From: Galbibacter pacificus
Lineage (GTDB): Bacteria > Bacteroidota > Bacteroidia > Flavobacteriales > Flavobacteriaceae
DNA length: 64,000 bases
Assembly: GCF_029603165.1 (NCBI RefSeq)
Contig: NZ_JAQSVC010000002.1
Location: forward strand, 620,001-684,000
Reading direction: 5' to 3'
A model generated the notes under the pieces. That model did no database searches, was not told the DNA's origin, and worked only from the letters and a program-made list of their open reading frames with translations. The first letter of the stretch is position 1, and each line of letters starts with the position of its first letter. The translations under genes were made by a program, and so were the position numbers. This document shows positions 8,988 to 16,910 of this stretch, one piece after another.

Positions 8988-10031
8988 TTAACTTGTAATT
9001 AAATTTTTGTTCCAGTTTTTTTGGGTATTGTAATGCAAGGCACCATTTTTAACCTCCAACGGGCTATCTATATTGTTTGTATACAAACTGCCCGTTCCCA
9101 AACCTTGCGGCAATGGGTTTTTCAAGGTATACGTCCATTGAGCTATGGCATTGAGCCCTACGTTGCTCTCCAAGGCACTTGTTACCCACCAACCTATATC
9201 CATATTATTGCAAAGTGAGATCCATTCTTCTGCGCCTTTGTAACCGCCAATTAAACTTGGTTTTAAAATTATGTACTGTGGCTTGATAGTTTGTAGCAGT
9301 TCTTGCTTTTTTGTTACATCAAAAATGCCAATTAATTCTTCATCCAAAGCAATGGCCAGCGGAGTTTGTTGGCACAACTGTTCCATTTTTTTCCATTGGC
9401 CGGGTTTTATGGGCTGCTCGATGGAATGGATATCCAGCGTTGCTAGTTTTTCCAATTTTGATAAGGCTTCATTTGGAAAAAATGCACCGTTTGCATCTAC
9501 GCGAAGTTCTATTTCTTTTGCTGAAAAGCTACTTCTTATGGCCTTTAAGAGTTTGAATTCCGTATCAAAATCAATGGCGCCAATTTTCATTTTTATACAA
9601 TTGAAGCCAGCCGCTATTTTTTCGGAAATTTGCTGGTTCATAAACTTTTCTTCGCCCATCCAAATGAGTCCATTTATGGAGATTGCGCTTTTTCCCTGTG
9701 TAAAATCTGAAGGGAATAATTCAAATTTATTTTTACTCTGAAGTGATAAAAAAGCTTGTTCTACACCAAACTGTATTGAGGGAAACTCCAACAAAGCTTT
9801 CCACAAGGCTTCTTTTCCCAATTGTATATTCTTACAGACCCAATTAAGCTTTTCTTCATAATCTGGAGTATCGTCAATACTTAACGAGCGTAAAATACCG
9901 CATTCGCCAATACCGGTTTTTCCTTCATCTTCAATAACAATAAACCAAGTTTCCTTATGGGTAAGTATCCCTCTTGAGGTTCCGCTGGGACGTTTAAAAT
10001 GAAGTAAATGTTTTTTATAAGATGCCTTCAT
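8988..10031 (-). CDS. menC: o-Succinylbenzoate synthase
   Basis: 347-residue enolase-superfamily enzyme. The catalytic lysine motif CIKMKIG is near 144, followed by metal ligands in RVDANGAF, SIEQPI and ALDEELIG. The second lysine is in ILKPSLIGG near 254, as expected for the dehydration of SHCHC to o-succinylbenzoate in menaquinone synthesis. The start codon directly abuts the stop of the upstream UPF0173 gene (10032), which indicates co-transcription. Genome neighbours menE, menA and menB support MenC rather than a dipeptide epimerase. Confidence 0.9.
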   Translation of the reverse strand: MKASYKKHLLHFKRPSGTSRGILTHKETWFIVIEDEGKTGIGECGILRSLSIDDTPDYEEKLNWVCKNIQLGKEALWKALLEFPSIQFGVEQAFLSLQSKNKFELFPSDFTQGKSAISINGLIWMGEEKFMNQQISEKIAAGFNCIKMKIGAIDFDTEFKLLKAIRSSFSAKEIELRVDANGAFFPNEALSKLEKLATLDIHSIEQPIKPGQWKKMEQLCQQTPLAIALDEELIGIFDVTKKQELLQTIKPQYIILKPSLIGGYKGAEEWISLCNNMDIGWWVTSALESNVGLNAIAQWTYTLKNPLPQGLGTGSLYTNNIDSPLEVKNGALHYNTQKNWNKNLITS

Positions 10032-10709
10032 TTACAGTTCTATACTTTCACCAATTTCTAATAGCATCAAGTCTTTTCCGGCATTATAAAACTGTTTTTT
10101 GGCATCTTCGTGGTCAATTTCAATATATCCAAAAGTATCAAAATGATAACCAAGAACCTTATCGCATTCAACAAAATCTGAAGCCGTAATGGCGTCTTCC
10201 ACACCCATTGTAAAATTATCCCCAATGGGCAAAATAGCCAAGTCTAACTTGGTGCGCAACGGAATGAGCTTCATGTCCATTGTAAGTGCGGTATCGCCGG
10301 CTATGTAAATGTTTTTATGCTCGCTCTCTATTACAAATCCGCCGGGTTGTCCGCCATAAGAGCCATCGGGAAAGGAGGACGAATGTATTGCGTTTACGTA
10401 TTTTACAATACCAAACTCGAAGTCCCAATTTCCACCATGGTTCATTGGGTGCGATTCAATGCCCATTTTACCGTAATGAGATGCTATTTCGGCATTAGAG
10501 ACCACTACTGCGCCTGTTCGCTTGGCAATGTTTTCGACATCCAGGACATGATCTCCATGGGCATGGGTTACCAAAATATAATCGGCTTTTATGGCATCGA
10601 GATCTATGTGCGAAGCCCTTTCGTTGCCCGAAATAAACGGGTCTACCAAAATATGTATGTCGTCTATTTGGATTACTAAAGAAGCATGTCCGTAAAATGT
10701 AATCTTCAT
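10032..10709 (-). CDS. UPF0173-type metal-dependent hydrolase (MBL fold)
   Basis: From the ATG at 10709 (MKITFYGHAS) the protein has about 225 residues. A longer frame to 10733 adds an unlikely basic leader. It contains the metallo-beta-lactamase motif THAHGDHV near 54-61, plus downstream metal ligands in SHPMNHGG, IYIAGDTALTMDM and GYHFDTFG. The UPF0173 family has unknown substrates. It lies between the sensor kinase and menC and abuts menC, so it is probably in the men operon. Confidence 0.87.
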   Translation of the reverse strand: MKITFYGHASLVIQIDDIHILVDPFISGNERASHIDLDAIKADYILVTHAHGDHVLDVENIAKRTGAVVVSNAEIASHYGKMGIESHPMNHGGNWDFEFGIVKYVNAIHSSSFPDGSYGGQPGGFVIESEHKNIYIAGDTALTMDMKLIPLRTKLDLAILPIGDNFTMGVEDAITASDFVECDKVLGYHFDTFGYIEIDHEDAKKQFYNAGKDLMLLEIGESIEL

Positions 10710-10783
10710 CAGTTTGATTTTTTGATTAAACAAAGCACAAAATCATAATTAATCATGATTTCCCAGCCTAAAATTAAGGAAAT

Positions 10784-12829
10784 TTAATCGAAATAAAACC
10801 AAAAACGAACACCTTGTAAATTCTTGTCGATATTTATTTTGGAACGGAGCTGATTGGCAAGCCTTCTTATTAGGTTCATTCCCATTGAGCCGGACACTTC
10901 GGTATCGAATCCTTCGGGGAGCCCCATGCCATCGTCTTTATATTCAAACAATATTCTGTTGTCTTCTTCTTTTATCAAGCTAATGTATATGTTTCCTTTG
11001 TTGCCGTGCTCAAATGCATATTTAAAAGAATTGGAAATGAGCTCGTTTAAAATCAAACCAATGGGAATAGCCCTGTCTACGTCCAGTTCTGAACTTTCTG
11101 CATTGATGTGTATGTGAATTTTGTCTCCGTTTTTTTTGTATACGGATTGAATGCTTGCCGATAACGATTCTATGTATTCCTGCATTTTAATGACCGAAAG
11201 ATCCTCATTTTGATATAATTTTTGATGAATCAATGCCATTGCCTTTACCCGGCTTTTACCTTCTTCCAAGGCATTTATGGCCGACTTGCTTTTGGTATTT
11301 TTTGTTTGAATGCTCAACAAGCTCGATACCACCTGTAAATTGTTTTTTACGCGGTGGTGGATCTCCTTGAGCAGGGAATCTTTTTCTATTAACGAGTTTT
11401 CTATAATTCGCTTTTGGTTTTCAATTAGGCGTTTGTTTTTTGTACTTTTTAAATACGCAACAATCAACCCAATTACACAAAGTATACATAATGCCAGCGC
11501 AGAAACACTTAGATAGATTGCCTTTTCCCGTTCTAAAATCTCTGCCTTATTTTTTTCAAGGTTAAGGCGTTGCCTTTCTATGGTTTCTTTTTGGTTTTTA
11601 AGGTCGAATTGCACCAAAAGACTCAGCAATTGCTTCTTTCTACTGCTATAATCTACCGAATCTTTAAGTTTTACATATTTTTTAAAAAAAAGCGAAGCAG
11701 AATCGGGGGAACTGTCTTTTAAGTAAAAATTGGCCCGTAAGCGATTGTAATTAACCGAGTTGGACTTTACTACTTTTTGCTGCTGGACAATACTGTCCAG
11801 ATATGCCTTTGCCAATTCAAGATTGTTAATTTCCAGGTAACATTCGGCAATATTGCCCCATAAATCGACCGTGGTTTTGGAATACATGCCATTATCGTGT
11901 ATTTTACTGGCAGAAACCCCAGCCTCTAAATAAGGGAGTGCATCCTTGAATTTGCTCTGGAACATTTTGCATTTTCCTAAATTGCTTTCTATTTTACCTT
12001 TTAAGAAGACGGCTTCGTTAAACCTGTCGACACTGATACTGGTATCCTTTAGGTAATTATCGATGCTTTTTTTGGCAGTTTCTATGTCTTTTAGCGCCGT
12101 GTATATGGAACCATCTTTTAAAAGATAAACTCCAAGATCGTTGTAATACTTTGCCTTATAAAATTCGTCGTTGCTTGTTTCCAGTTTGGTTTTATTGGCA
12201 ATTACATATTCCATCATTGCTTGTCTGTACAAGCCCAATTCTGCATATACATCATACAGGACAATAGCTACCCCGGCATTTTTAAGGTCCCTTCTAATTT
12301 CCAATTGCTTGTCGTACAATTGCAGCTCTTCATAAAGCTTATCCAGCGTTTTAAGCAACTGTATTTTTACTTCCCTGCCCAGTTTTCCTTCTTTTTGATA
12401 TAGCAATTCGGCTATTAAAGCCCCTTTATCGTAGTTTCCAACATCGTAATAAAGCTGGGCCAAAATAGTCTTGTACTTAAATACGGTAACAGAATCCTTG
12501 TATTTTTCGGCTTCAATTAAAGGTTTGTTTATGGAATCCAGCCAAGTATATGCCGAGCTAATCTGGTAACGGTTATTAGTATTAAAAAAGTAATTGAAAC
12601 GTTCTTCGATAGAATTAATCTTTAAAAACTCCTTTAAAGGATCGTTGTTAACGGTATCGCCCTTTTGGGCATAGCAAATTACAACTGCATTAAGCAGCAA
12701 GAACAAAAAAACGGTCTTTTTATATGTTGTGTAGCGTTGCAATGCTATTTCTAACTTTAATCCCATAAAATGGGCTTTTATTTTCCGTTGGCACTGTGGC
12801 ATGAACCGGCCTTTATAGGTCGAATACAT
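10784..12829 (-). CDS. TPR-containing sensor histidine kinase (HisKA_2 type)
   Basis: 681 residues at most. A signal-like helix KTVFLFLLLNAVVICYAQ precedes a long helical TPR-like periplasmic region (about 70-430). A membrane helix follows (AIYLSVSALALCILCVIGLI, about 440-460), then a HisKA_2 module with phospho-acceptor motif EIHHRVKNNLQ near 490 and a HATPase (NELISNSFKYAF, DDGMGLPEGFD, GSMGMNLIRRL). The Met at 12766 gives a better signal peptide than 12829. The LytTR regulator upstream on the same strand is its probable partner. The gap between them carries three predicted small-RNA units, the last just upstream of this gene. Confidence 0.88.
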   Translation of the reverse strand: MYSTYKGRFMPQCQRKIKAHFMGLKLEIALQRYTTYKKTVFLFLLLNAVVICYAQKGDTVNNDPLKEFLKINSIEERFNYFFNTNNRYQISSAYTWLDSINKPLIEAEKYKDSVTVFKYKTILAQLYYDVGNYDKGALIAELLYQKEGKLGREVKIQLLKTLDKLYEELQLYDKQLEIRRDLKNAGVAIVLYDVYAELGLYRQAMMEYVIANKTKLETSNDEFYKAKYYNDLGVYLLKDGSIYTALKDIETAKKSIDNYLKDTSISVDRFNEAVFLKGKIESNLGKCKMFQSKFKDALPYLEAGVSASKIHDNGMYSKTTVDLWGNIAECYLEINNLELAKAYLDSIVQQQKVVKSNSVNYNRLRANFYLKDSSPDSASLFFKKYVKLKDSVDYSSRKKQLLSLLVQFDLKNQKETIERQRLNLEKNKAEILEREKAIYLSVSALALCILCVIGLIVAYLKSTKNKRLIENQKRIIENSLIEKDSLLKEIHHRVKNNLQVVSSLLSIQTKNTKSKSAINALEEGKSRVKAMALIHQKLYQNEDLSVIKMQEYIESLSASIQSVYKKNGDKIHIHINAESSELDVDRAIPIGLILNELISNSFKYAFEHGNKGNIYISLIKEEDNRILFEYKDDGMGLPEGFDTEVSGSMGMNLIRRLANQLRSKINIDKNLQGVRFWFYFD

Positions 12830-12863
12830 GTTCCAGGCTGGTTGGCCATCAATATAAAACTTT

Positions 12864-12896
12864 AAAAAAGCCTAAATGCAATATTTAGGCTTTTTT
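12864..12896. terminator. Intrinsic terminator T3 upstream of the kinase gene
   Basis: Perfect 14-bp stem: AAAAAAGCCTAAAT at 12864-12877 pairs with ATTTAGGCTTTTTT at 12883-12896, with a 5-nt loop. It has U-tracts on both strands. On the minus strand it ends predicted small RNA unit 3 and lies 35 bp before the longest kinase reading frame, so it could attenuate that gene. Confidence 0.8.
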
Positions 12897-12962
12897 TCAG
12901 ATAACATATATAATAATTAATCCTCCAAGCGTCATTATTATATAATTAACATCTTAACAGCG
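12864..12962 (-). ncRNA. Predicted LytTR-controlled small RNA, unit 3
   Basis: Inferred about 99-nt minus-strand RNA. It would start about 4 nt after the -7-like box TAAGTTTA (12973-12966) and end at terminator T3. It contains an 11-bp hairpin (12907-12917 with 12934-12944) whose 16-nt loop includes TTGGAGGA. The RNA begins near CTGTTAAG, similar to the TGTTG starts of units 1 and 2. No convincing peptide is encoded. It may be a free sRNA or an attenuated leader of the sensor kinase. The call rests on geometry shared with units 1 and 2. Confidence 0.45.
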
Positions 12963-12965
12963 CGG

Positions 12966-13031
12966 TAAACTTAGTCTATATAACCGAAAAAAGTAAATTT
13001 TTGTTGTATAAGAAGAGTTTTATGTGGTAAA
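12966..13031 (-). promoter_or_regulatory. LytTR-type direct repeats plus -7 box, unit 3
   Basis: On the minus strand TTTACCAC (13031-13024), N13, TATACAAC (13010-13003), then 29 bp, then TAAGTTTA (12973-12966), 7 of 8 to TAnnTTTG. The 8-N13-8 arrangement (21-bp period) is the geometry known for LytTR regulators such as BtsR/YehT. The regulator gene is 550 bp upstream. Confidence 0.55.
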
Positions 13032-13097
13032 AAAGTTTAAATATGAAATTCTGTGAAGAATAATACATTTTTACATGTAAGCAATTGACTGCCTTTT

Positions 13098-13198
13098 AAA
13101 ATAAAAAGAGTTTTAAGGGGGGACTTAAAACTCTTTTATAATAACATTATGAAAAAATAAGTTGTCTTTGCTATTAACCAACTTTTTAATTATCAACA
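13098..13198 (-). ncRNA. Predicted LytTR-controlled small RNA, unit 2
   Basis: Inferred about 100-nt minus-strand RNA starting near TGTTGATAATTAAAAAGTTG, 4 nt after the -7-like box, and ending at terminator T2. A 5' hairpin pairs AAGTTG (13184-13179) with CAACTT (13164-13159). The same position in unit 1 pairs AATTGAT with ATCAATT, so the stem is kept while its bases change, which favours a structured RNA. No ORF of note. Confidence 0.45.
13104..13137. terminator. Intrinsic terminator T2
   Basis: 14-bp perfect stem: AAAAGAGTTTTAAG (13104-13117), loop GGGGGA, CTTAAAACTCTTTT (13124-13137). The minus-strand tail CTTTTTATTTT is the better U-tract. The stem core matches that of T1 at 13341-13374. 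Confidence 0.75.
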
Positions 13199-13201
13199 GG
13201 G

Positions 13202-13267
13202 CTAACTTATGGCTTCTTTTAGAGGAATAATAATTTTTGTTGTGTAAACGGCATATAGTGTTGTATA
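13202..13267 (-). promoter_or_regulatory. LytTR-type direct repeats plus -7 box, unit 2
   Basis: On the minus strand TATACAAC (13267-13260), N13, TACACAAC (13246-13239), then exactly 29 bp, then TAAGTTAG (13209-13202), 7 of 8 to TAnnTTTG. Spacing is identical to units 1 and 3. Confidence 0.55.
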
Positions 13268-13332
13268 AAGCACAAATATGTTCGCAAACATACTTTCTGG
13301 TAAATTTTGGCTCTCTATTCTTGGTTGAGTTG

Positions 13333-13478
13333 AAAACAAAAAAAAGAGTTTTAGATTGCTCTAAAACTCTTTTTAAATACCATTTAATTAGGTAGGTAGT
13401 AGTAAGTAATAGTATAGGTTTAAGGCTTTGCGTTTTTAATTGATATATTGGGGCTTAATCAATTTTTAACTAACAACA
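13333..13478 (-). ncRNA. Predicted LytTR-controlled small RNA, unit 1
   Basis: Inferred about 140-nt minus-strand RNA beginning near TGTTGTTAGTTAAAAATTGA, 4 nt after a perfect -7 box, and ending at terminator T1. It has a 5' hairpin AATTGAT (13464-13458) with ATCAATT (13444-13438) and CCCC in the loop, then an unstructured A/C/U-rich stretch (about 13390-13420). Its start aligns with unit 2 (TGTTG, TTAAAAA, TTG, TTAA). Only a 10-codon frame inside the terminator is present, which I do not consider coding. Confidence 0.5.
13341..13374. terminator. Intrinsic terminator T1
   Basis: 15-bp perfect stem: AAAAAGAGTTTTAGA (13341-13355), loop TTGC, TCTAAAACTCTTTTT (13360-13374). On the minus strand eight T residues follow, a strong terminator for RNA unit 1. 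Confidence 0.8.
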
Positions 13479-13481
13479 CTC

Positions 13482-13568
13482 CAAATATATACTGCTTACT
13501 TAATACTAAAAAATTATTGTTGTATACTCCTCTTTTTATGTGGTTAAAAGACTACATTGTGTTGTTAA
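13482..13568 (-). promoter_or_regulatory. LytTR-type triple direct repeat plus perfect -7 box, unit 1
   Basis: On the minus strand TTAACAAC (13568-13561), N13, TTAACCAC (13547-13540), N13, TATACAAC (13526-13519), then exactly 29 bp, then TATATTTG (13489-13482), a perfect TAnnTTTG. Three repeats in strict 21-bp phase lie on one helix face. The array starts 8 bp after the response-regulator stop codon. No -33 TTG is visible, as expected for an activator-dependent promoter. Confidence 0.6.
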
Positions 13569-13575
13569 CGAAATT

Positions 13576-14337
13576 TTAAGAGTTCATATTTGAAAGAATA
13601 AACTCCCTAAATTCCTTGGAAATGGGAATGTTTTTCCCATTTATCATGATGTCTTTTGTATTGATGGCTTCAATTTGATCGATATTAACAATATACGACT
13701 TATGAGCACGGTAAAATTGCTTGGAAGGCAATTTTTCCAGGTAATCCTTTAAAGCCGACCGAACCAAAAAGGTTTTGTCTTCGGTATAAACTTCAAGGTA
13801 TACATTATCTGCTTTGACATAATGAATATCGTCAAAAGGAATCCTGTAGTAATGTTGGTTCTTTTTAACGAAGATTGAATTTCGCAATACGGAGTTGGAA
13901 ACCATTTTGCCATCGTCCTCTTCTTCTACGGCCGATCTTTCCGTAATAACCGATGTCTCATCGTTAAAATTGGAAAGCGCGATCTCTATTGAAGTAAAAA
14001 GGTCCTGTTGTTCAAATGGTTTTACCAAATAACCGTTTGGTTTTACACTCTTAGCATTCTCTACGGTAGCTTTGTCTGAGTTTGAGGTTACAAAAATAAA
14101 GGGGATGTTGTAATTTTGCCTGATATGTTTTCCCAGGTCTATCCCTGTTTTTTTCGATGCGAGAACAATATCCACGAGCGCTAGGTCTATATCTTGGCTT
14201 GAGAGTGCTTCTACGGCACTTTCATAATCTACTACGTTTGCCACGATTTCGTACCCGATGTCTTCGAGCATGGATTGCATGTCGTCTGCAATGATTACAT
14301 TGTCCTCGACAATTAGAATCTTAATTAGTTGGTCCAA
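13576..14337 (-). CDS. LytTR-family response regulator
   Basis: 253 residues. The receiver domain (about 1-120) has acidic pocket VEDN near residue 11, phospho-acceptor D in LALVDIVLASKKTG near 56, and KPFEQQD with the conserved Lys near 105. A linker leads to a C-terminal LytTR DNA-binding domain (about 150-250; IFVKKNQHYYRIPFDDI, FYRAHKSYIVNIDQI). LytTR domains bind 8-9-bp direct repeats about 21 bp apart, and such repeats occur in three clusters just downstream. It is 30 bp from menA on the same strand, so it may be transcribed with menB-menA. Partner kinase: the HisKA_2 protein at 10784-12829. Confidence 0.92.
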   Translation of the reverse strand: MDQLIKILIVEDNVIIADDMQSMLEDIGYEIVANVVDYESAVEALSSQDIDLALVDIVLASKKTGIDLGKHIRQNYNIPFIFVTSNSDKATVENAKSVKPNGYLVKPFEQQDLFTSIEIALSNFNDETSVITERSAVEEEDDGKMVSNSVLRNSIFVKKNQHYYRIPFDDIHYVKADNVYLEVYTEDKTFLVRSALKDYLEKLPSKQFYRAHKSYIVNIDQIEAINTKDIMINGKNIPISKEFREFILSNMNS

Positions 14338-14367
14338 AATTTTGTGCTGTTAAAATCTGTTCTAAAT

Positions 14368-15276
14368 CTACAAAAAAATATTATAACCAAGCAAGAACAG
14401 GATTGCAAATAGAAAAGTGCTCAGTGCTAATTTTTTTAGTTCAGGGTCTAATTTTGCTGCATCTTTGGTATGCTTTACCCTTTTAAGATGCATTATTAAA
14501 GGCAGGTACGAGATTAAAAATAACAGGTTGTATGCAGCATTATAATTCAAAATTAAATAGATAATCCCAAAAGCCATTGCCAAAATAATAATACTAAAAT
14601 GGTAAATTTTGGCTTTGTCAATACCAATTTTAACGACCAATGTATTTTTATTGGCTTTTTTATCGCTGTTCATGTCCCGCATATTATTGAGGTTTAAAAC
14701 CCCTACACTTAACAACCCGACCGAAAAAGCAGGTAAAAAAACATCAATGCTTAACTGTTGCGTATATAAAAAATAAGTACCTAAAACACTCACCAAGCCA
14801 AAAAACACAAATACAAAAACATCTCCATAGCCCCTATAACCATATGCGGTATTTCCAACGGTATATTTTATGGCCGCTACAATTGCAGCTATTCCCAAAA
14901 GAAAAAATATAATGGAGTGATTGAAATTTCGGTTTTCAAAAGACACATAAATAAGAAAAATAGCCGAGGCCAAGGTTAAAATAGTAGTAATGATAATTGC
15001 CGTCAACATTTCCCTGTCGGTTACAATACCGCTTTGCAGTGCCCTCATGGGGCCAATACGTTCCATATTATCGGTACCTTTTACCCCATCACCATAATCG
15101 TTGGCAAAATTAGAGAGTACCTGTAGCCCAACGGTTGTAATTAAGGCCAGTATTAAAATAGTGCCATTAAAAAAACCTTCTGAAAAAGCAATGGCCGAAC
15201 CAACAATAATACCAGATATTGAAAGGGGCAATGTTCTAAGTCTGGCAGCCGATAAAAGAGTTTTTATTTTTGTCAT
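14368..15276 (-). CDS. menA: 1,4-Dihydroxy-2-naphthoate polyprenyltransferase
   Basis: 302-residue UbiA-family prenyltransferase with about nine membrane helices. The first Asp-rich motif NFANDYGDGVKGTDN is near 57-71 and the second MRDMNSDKKANKNTL near 199-213; these bind Mg-prenyl diphosphate. MRALQSGIVT follows the first motif as in MenA. It joins the isoprenoid tail to DHNA to give demethylmenaquinone at the inner membrane. The gene lies 10 bp after the SPOR-like gene in a menB, SPOR, menA, LytTR run. Confidence 0.92.
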   Translation of the reverse strand: MTKIKTLLSAARLRTLPLSISGIIVGSAIAFSEGFFNGTILILALITTVGLQVLSNFANDYGDGVKGTDNMERIGPMRALQSGIVTDREMLTAIIITTILTLASAIFLIYVSFENRNFNHSIIFFLLGIAAIVAAIKYTVGNTAYGYRGYGDVFVFVFFGLVSVLGTYFLYTQQLSIDVFLPAFSVGLLSVGVLNLNNMRDMNSDKKANKNTLVVKIGIDKAKIYHFSIIILAMAFGIIYLILNYNAAYNLLFLISYLPLIMHLKRVKHTKDAAKLDPELKKLALSTFLFAILFLLGYNIFL

Positions 15277-15285
15277 TCAAATAAA

Positions 15286-15897
15286 TTATAGGCCATCTTC
15301 AATCTTGATACGCTTTCCGTTTTTATAAGAAGCTACAAAAGCATCTTGAAAGCCAAGTGCTATGAGTTCCTTTCTAAATATTTTTGCATCGTCTAATGAA
15401 GTAAAATTGCCCAGTGAATATTTATTGTAGGGTTTGTCCTTGTATTGATTAATGTTCCGAAGCTCTTCTGAATATAAAGAAAGATCTCTGTTTTCCAGTG
15501 CAGCAATTTGTACGGCATAAATAACTTCAGAATTAAGGTCCCTGTAATCTATGGTGCTTATCTCCTGTGGAATATTACTTTCGACCTTGGTTTCGAGCAT
15601 GGATATTTGTTGCTGGTAATTATCAATTTCATTTGTATTGATAAGCTTTTTGTTTTTGGATTGCAGGTATGTGTCGTTAACATACACGGAAGGTCTTACA
15701 AAATATAGGGTAACTCCAACAACAAGAATCATTACAAGTGAAATTGAGGTCCATTTAAAAATATCCTTTTTTCTCAATATCTCTTCTTTTTCTTCCCTTT
15801 GTTTACGCAATTCGTTTAAAAGGCGTTCTTCGGTAACCTCTTTAGATTCGATAGTCTTGTGCAAATCTACTAAGTGATGTTCGTCAATGTATGGCAT
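15286..15897 (-). CDS. Single-pass membrane protein with SPOR-like C-terminus
   Basis: 203 residues. It has a charged cytoplasmic coiled-coil (about 15-45, rich in Glu/Lys/Arg), one membrane helix (WTSISLVMILVVGVTLYFV), a spacer, and a C-terminal segment VIYAVQIAALENRD to GFQDAFVASYKNGKRI (about 128-198). That segment has the spacing of a SPOR peptidoglycan-binding domain. It may locate to the division site, but this is inferred from the fold only. It lies between menB and menA on the same strand. Confidence 0.7.
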   Translation of the reverse strand: MPYIDEHHLVDLHKTIESKEVTEERLLNELRKQREEKEEILRKKDIFKWTSISLVMILVVGVTLYFVRPSVYVNDTYLQSKNKKLINTNEIDNYQQQISMLETKVESNIPQEISTIDYRDLNSEVIYAVQIAALENRDLSLYSEELRNINQYKDKPYNKYSLGNFTSLDDAKIFRKELIALGFQDAFVASYKNGKRIKIEDGL

Positions 15898-15936
15898 AAT
15901 ACATATCTTTTTGATTAAACAATCAGTTATTTTATG

Positions 15937-16779
15937 CTATGGAATCCACTTTATATCTTTAAAATTAGGTTTTCTTTTTTCTAAAAATGCATTCCTTCCC
16001 TCTTTCGCTTCTTCGGTCATATAAGCCAATCTGGTTGCTTCTCCGGCAAAGACTTGTTGACCAACCATACCGTCATCGGTAAGGTTCATTGCAAATTTGA
16101 GCATCTTTATGGATGTGGGGGATTTTTCTAATATTTCCTGCGCCCATTGATAGGCCGTACTTTCGAGCTCGTCGTGTGGAACAACGGCATTTACCATGCC
16201 CATGTTAAAAGCTTCCTGTGCGGAATAGTTTCTTCCTAAAAAGAAAATCTCCCGAGCCTTTTTCTGCCCTACCATTTTAGCAAGATAGGCAGAGCCATAG
16301 CCACCGTCAAAGCTGGTAACATCGGCATCTGTTTGCTTAAATATGGCGTGTTCCTTGCTTGCCAGCGTCATATCGCAAACCACGTGCAAACTATGTCCAC
16401 CACCAACGGCCCAGCCTGGAACTACGGCAATAACCACTTTTGGCATAAAACGTATAAGTCGTTGAACTTCAAGAATATTCAACCTGTGCATCCCATCTTC
16501 TCCAACATATCCTTGGTGGCCGCGCGCTTTTTGGTCGCCACCACTACAAAAGGAATAAACACCATCTTTTGTAGAAGGCCCTTCGGCAGACAACAAAACA
16601 ACCCCAATGCTTGTATCTTCTTGCGCATTGTAAAACGCTTGGTATAATTCACTGGTCGTTTTTGGCCTAAATGCATTTCTAACATTGGGACGGTTAAATG
16701 CAATTCTGGCTACACCATTGCATTTTTTATAGGTAATATCTTCAAATTCCTTAACAGTTTCCCACTGTGGTAAGCTCAT
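15937..16779 (-). CDS. menB: 1,4-Dihydroxy-2-naphthoyl-CoA synthase
   Basis: About 280 residues from the ATG at 16779 (MSLPQWETVKEFEDITYKK); the frame opens at a TTG 21 bp earlier. Crotonase fold with CSGGDQKARG (oxyanion hole) near 85, WAVGGGHSLHVVCDMTLAS near 135-153, and the active-site segment TSFDGGYGSAYLAKMVG near 171. It performs the Dieckmann-type ring closure of o-succinylbenzoyl-CoA in menaquinone synthesis. It heads the menB, SPOR-like, menA, LytTR gene run. Confidence 0.93.
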   Translation of the reverse strand: MSLPQWETVKEFEDITYKKCNGVARIAFNRPNVRNAFRPKTTSELYQAFYNAQEDTSIGVVLLSAEGPSTKDGVYSFCSGGDQKARGHQGYVGEDGMHRLNILEVQRLIRFMPKVVIAVVPGWAVGGGHSLHVVCDMTLASKEHAIFKQTDADVTSFDGGYGSAYLAKMVGQKKAREIFFLGRNYSAQEAFNMGMVNAVVPHDELESTAYQWAQEILEKSPTSIKMLKFAMNLTDDGMVGQQVFAGEATRLAYMTEEAKEGRNAFLEKRKPNFKDIKWIP

Positions 16780-16910
16780 ACTTATTGGTATTTTTTTCAA
16801 ATGTAACAGATAAACTTTGCATTTCTAAATAAATGCCCGTTTTTTTGAGCAAATGCAACGCCTCAAAGCAGTTTTTTGCCATTTTTTCCTTAAAAAAACG
16901 CTCTAAATGT

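Noticed and set aside
9271-9741. 156-codon plus-strand frame inside menC
   Set aside because: Antisense shadow, Ser/Phe-rich, no motif.
12995-13140. Plus-strand reading of the LytTR repeats with AAATATG as promoter
   Set aside because: AAATATG follows two of the three arrays at a similar offset but does not fit TAnnTTTG, and the third array fails. The minus-strand reading gives identical 29-bp spacing in all three and better U-tracts.
13214-13300. Short peptides MASFRGIIIFVV and a 16-codon ORF starting at 13278
   Set aside because: Both are on the plus strand, against the inferred transcripts, hydrophobic by chance composition, and not repeated among units.
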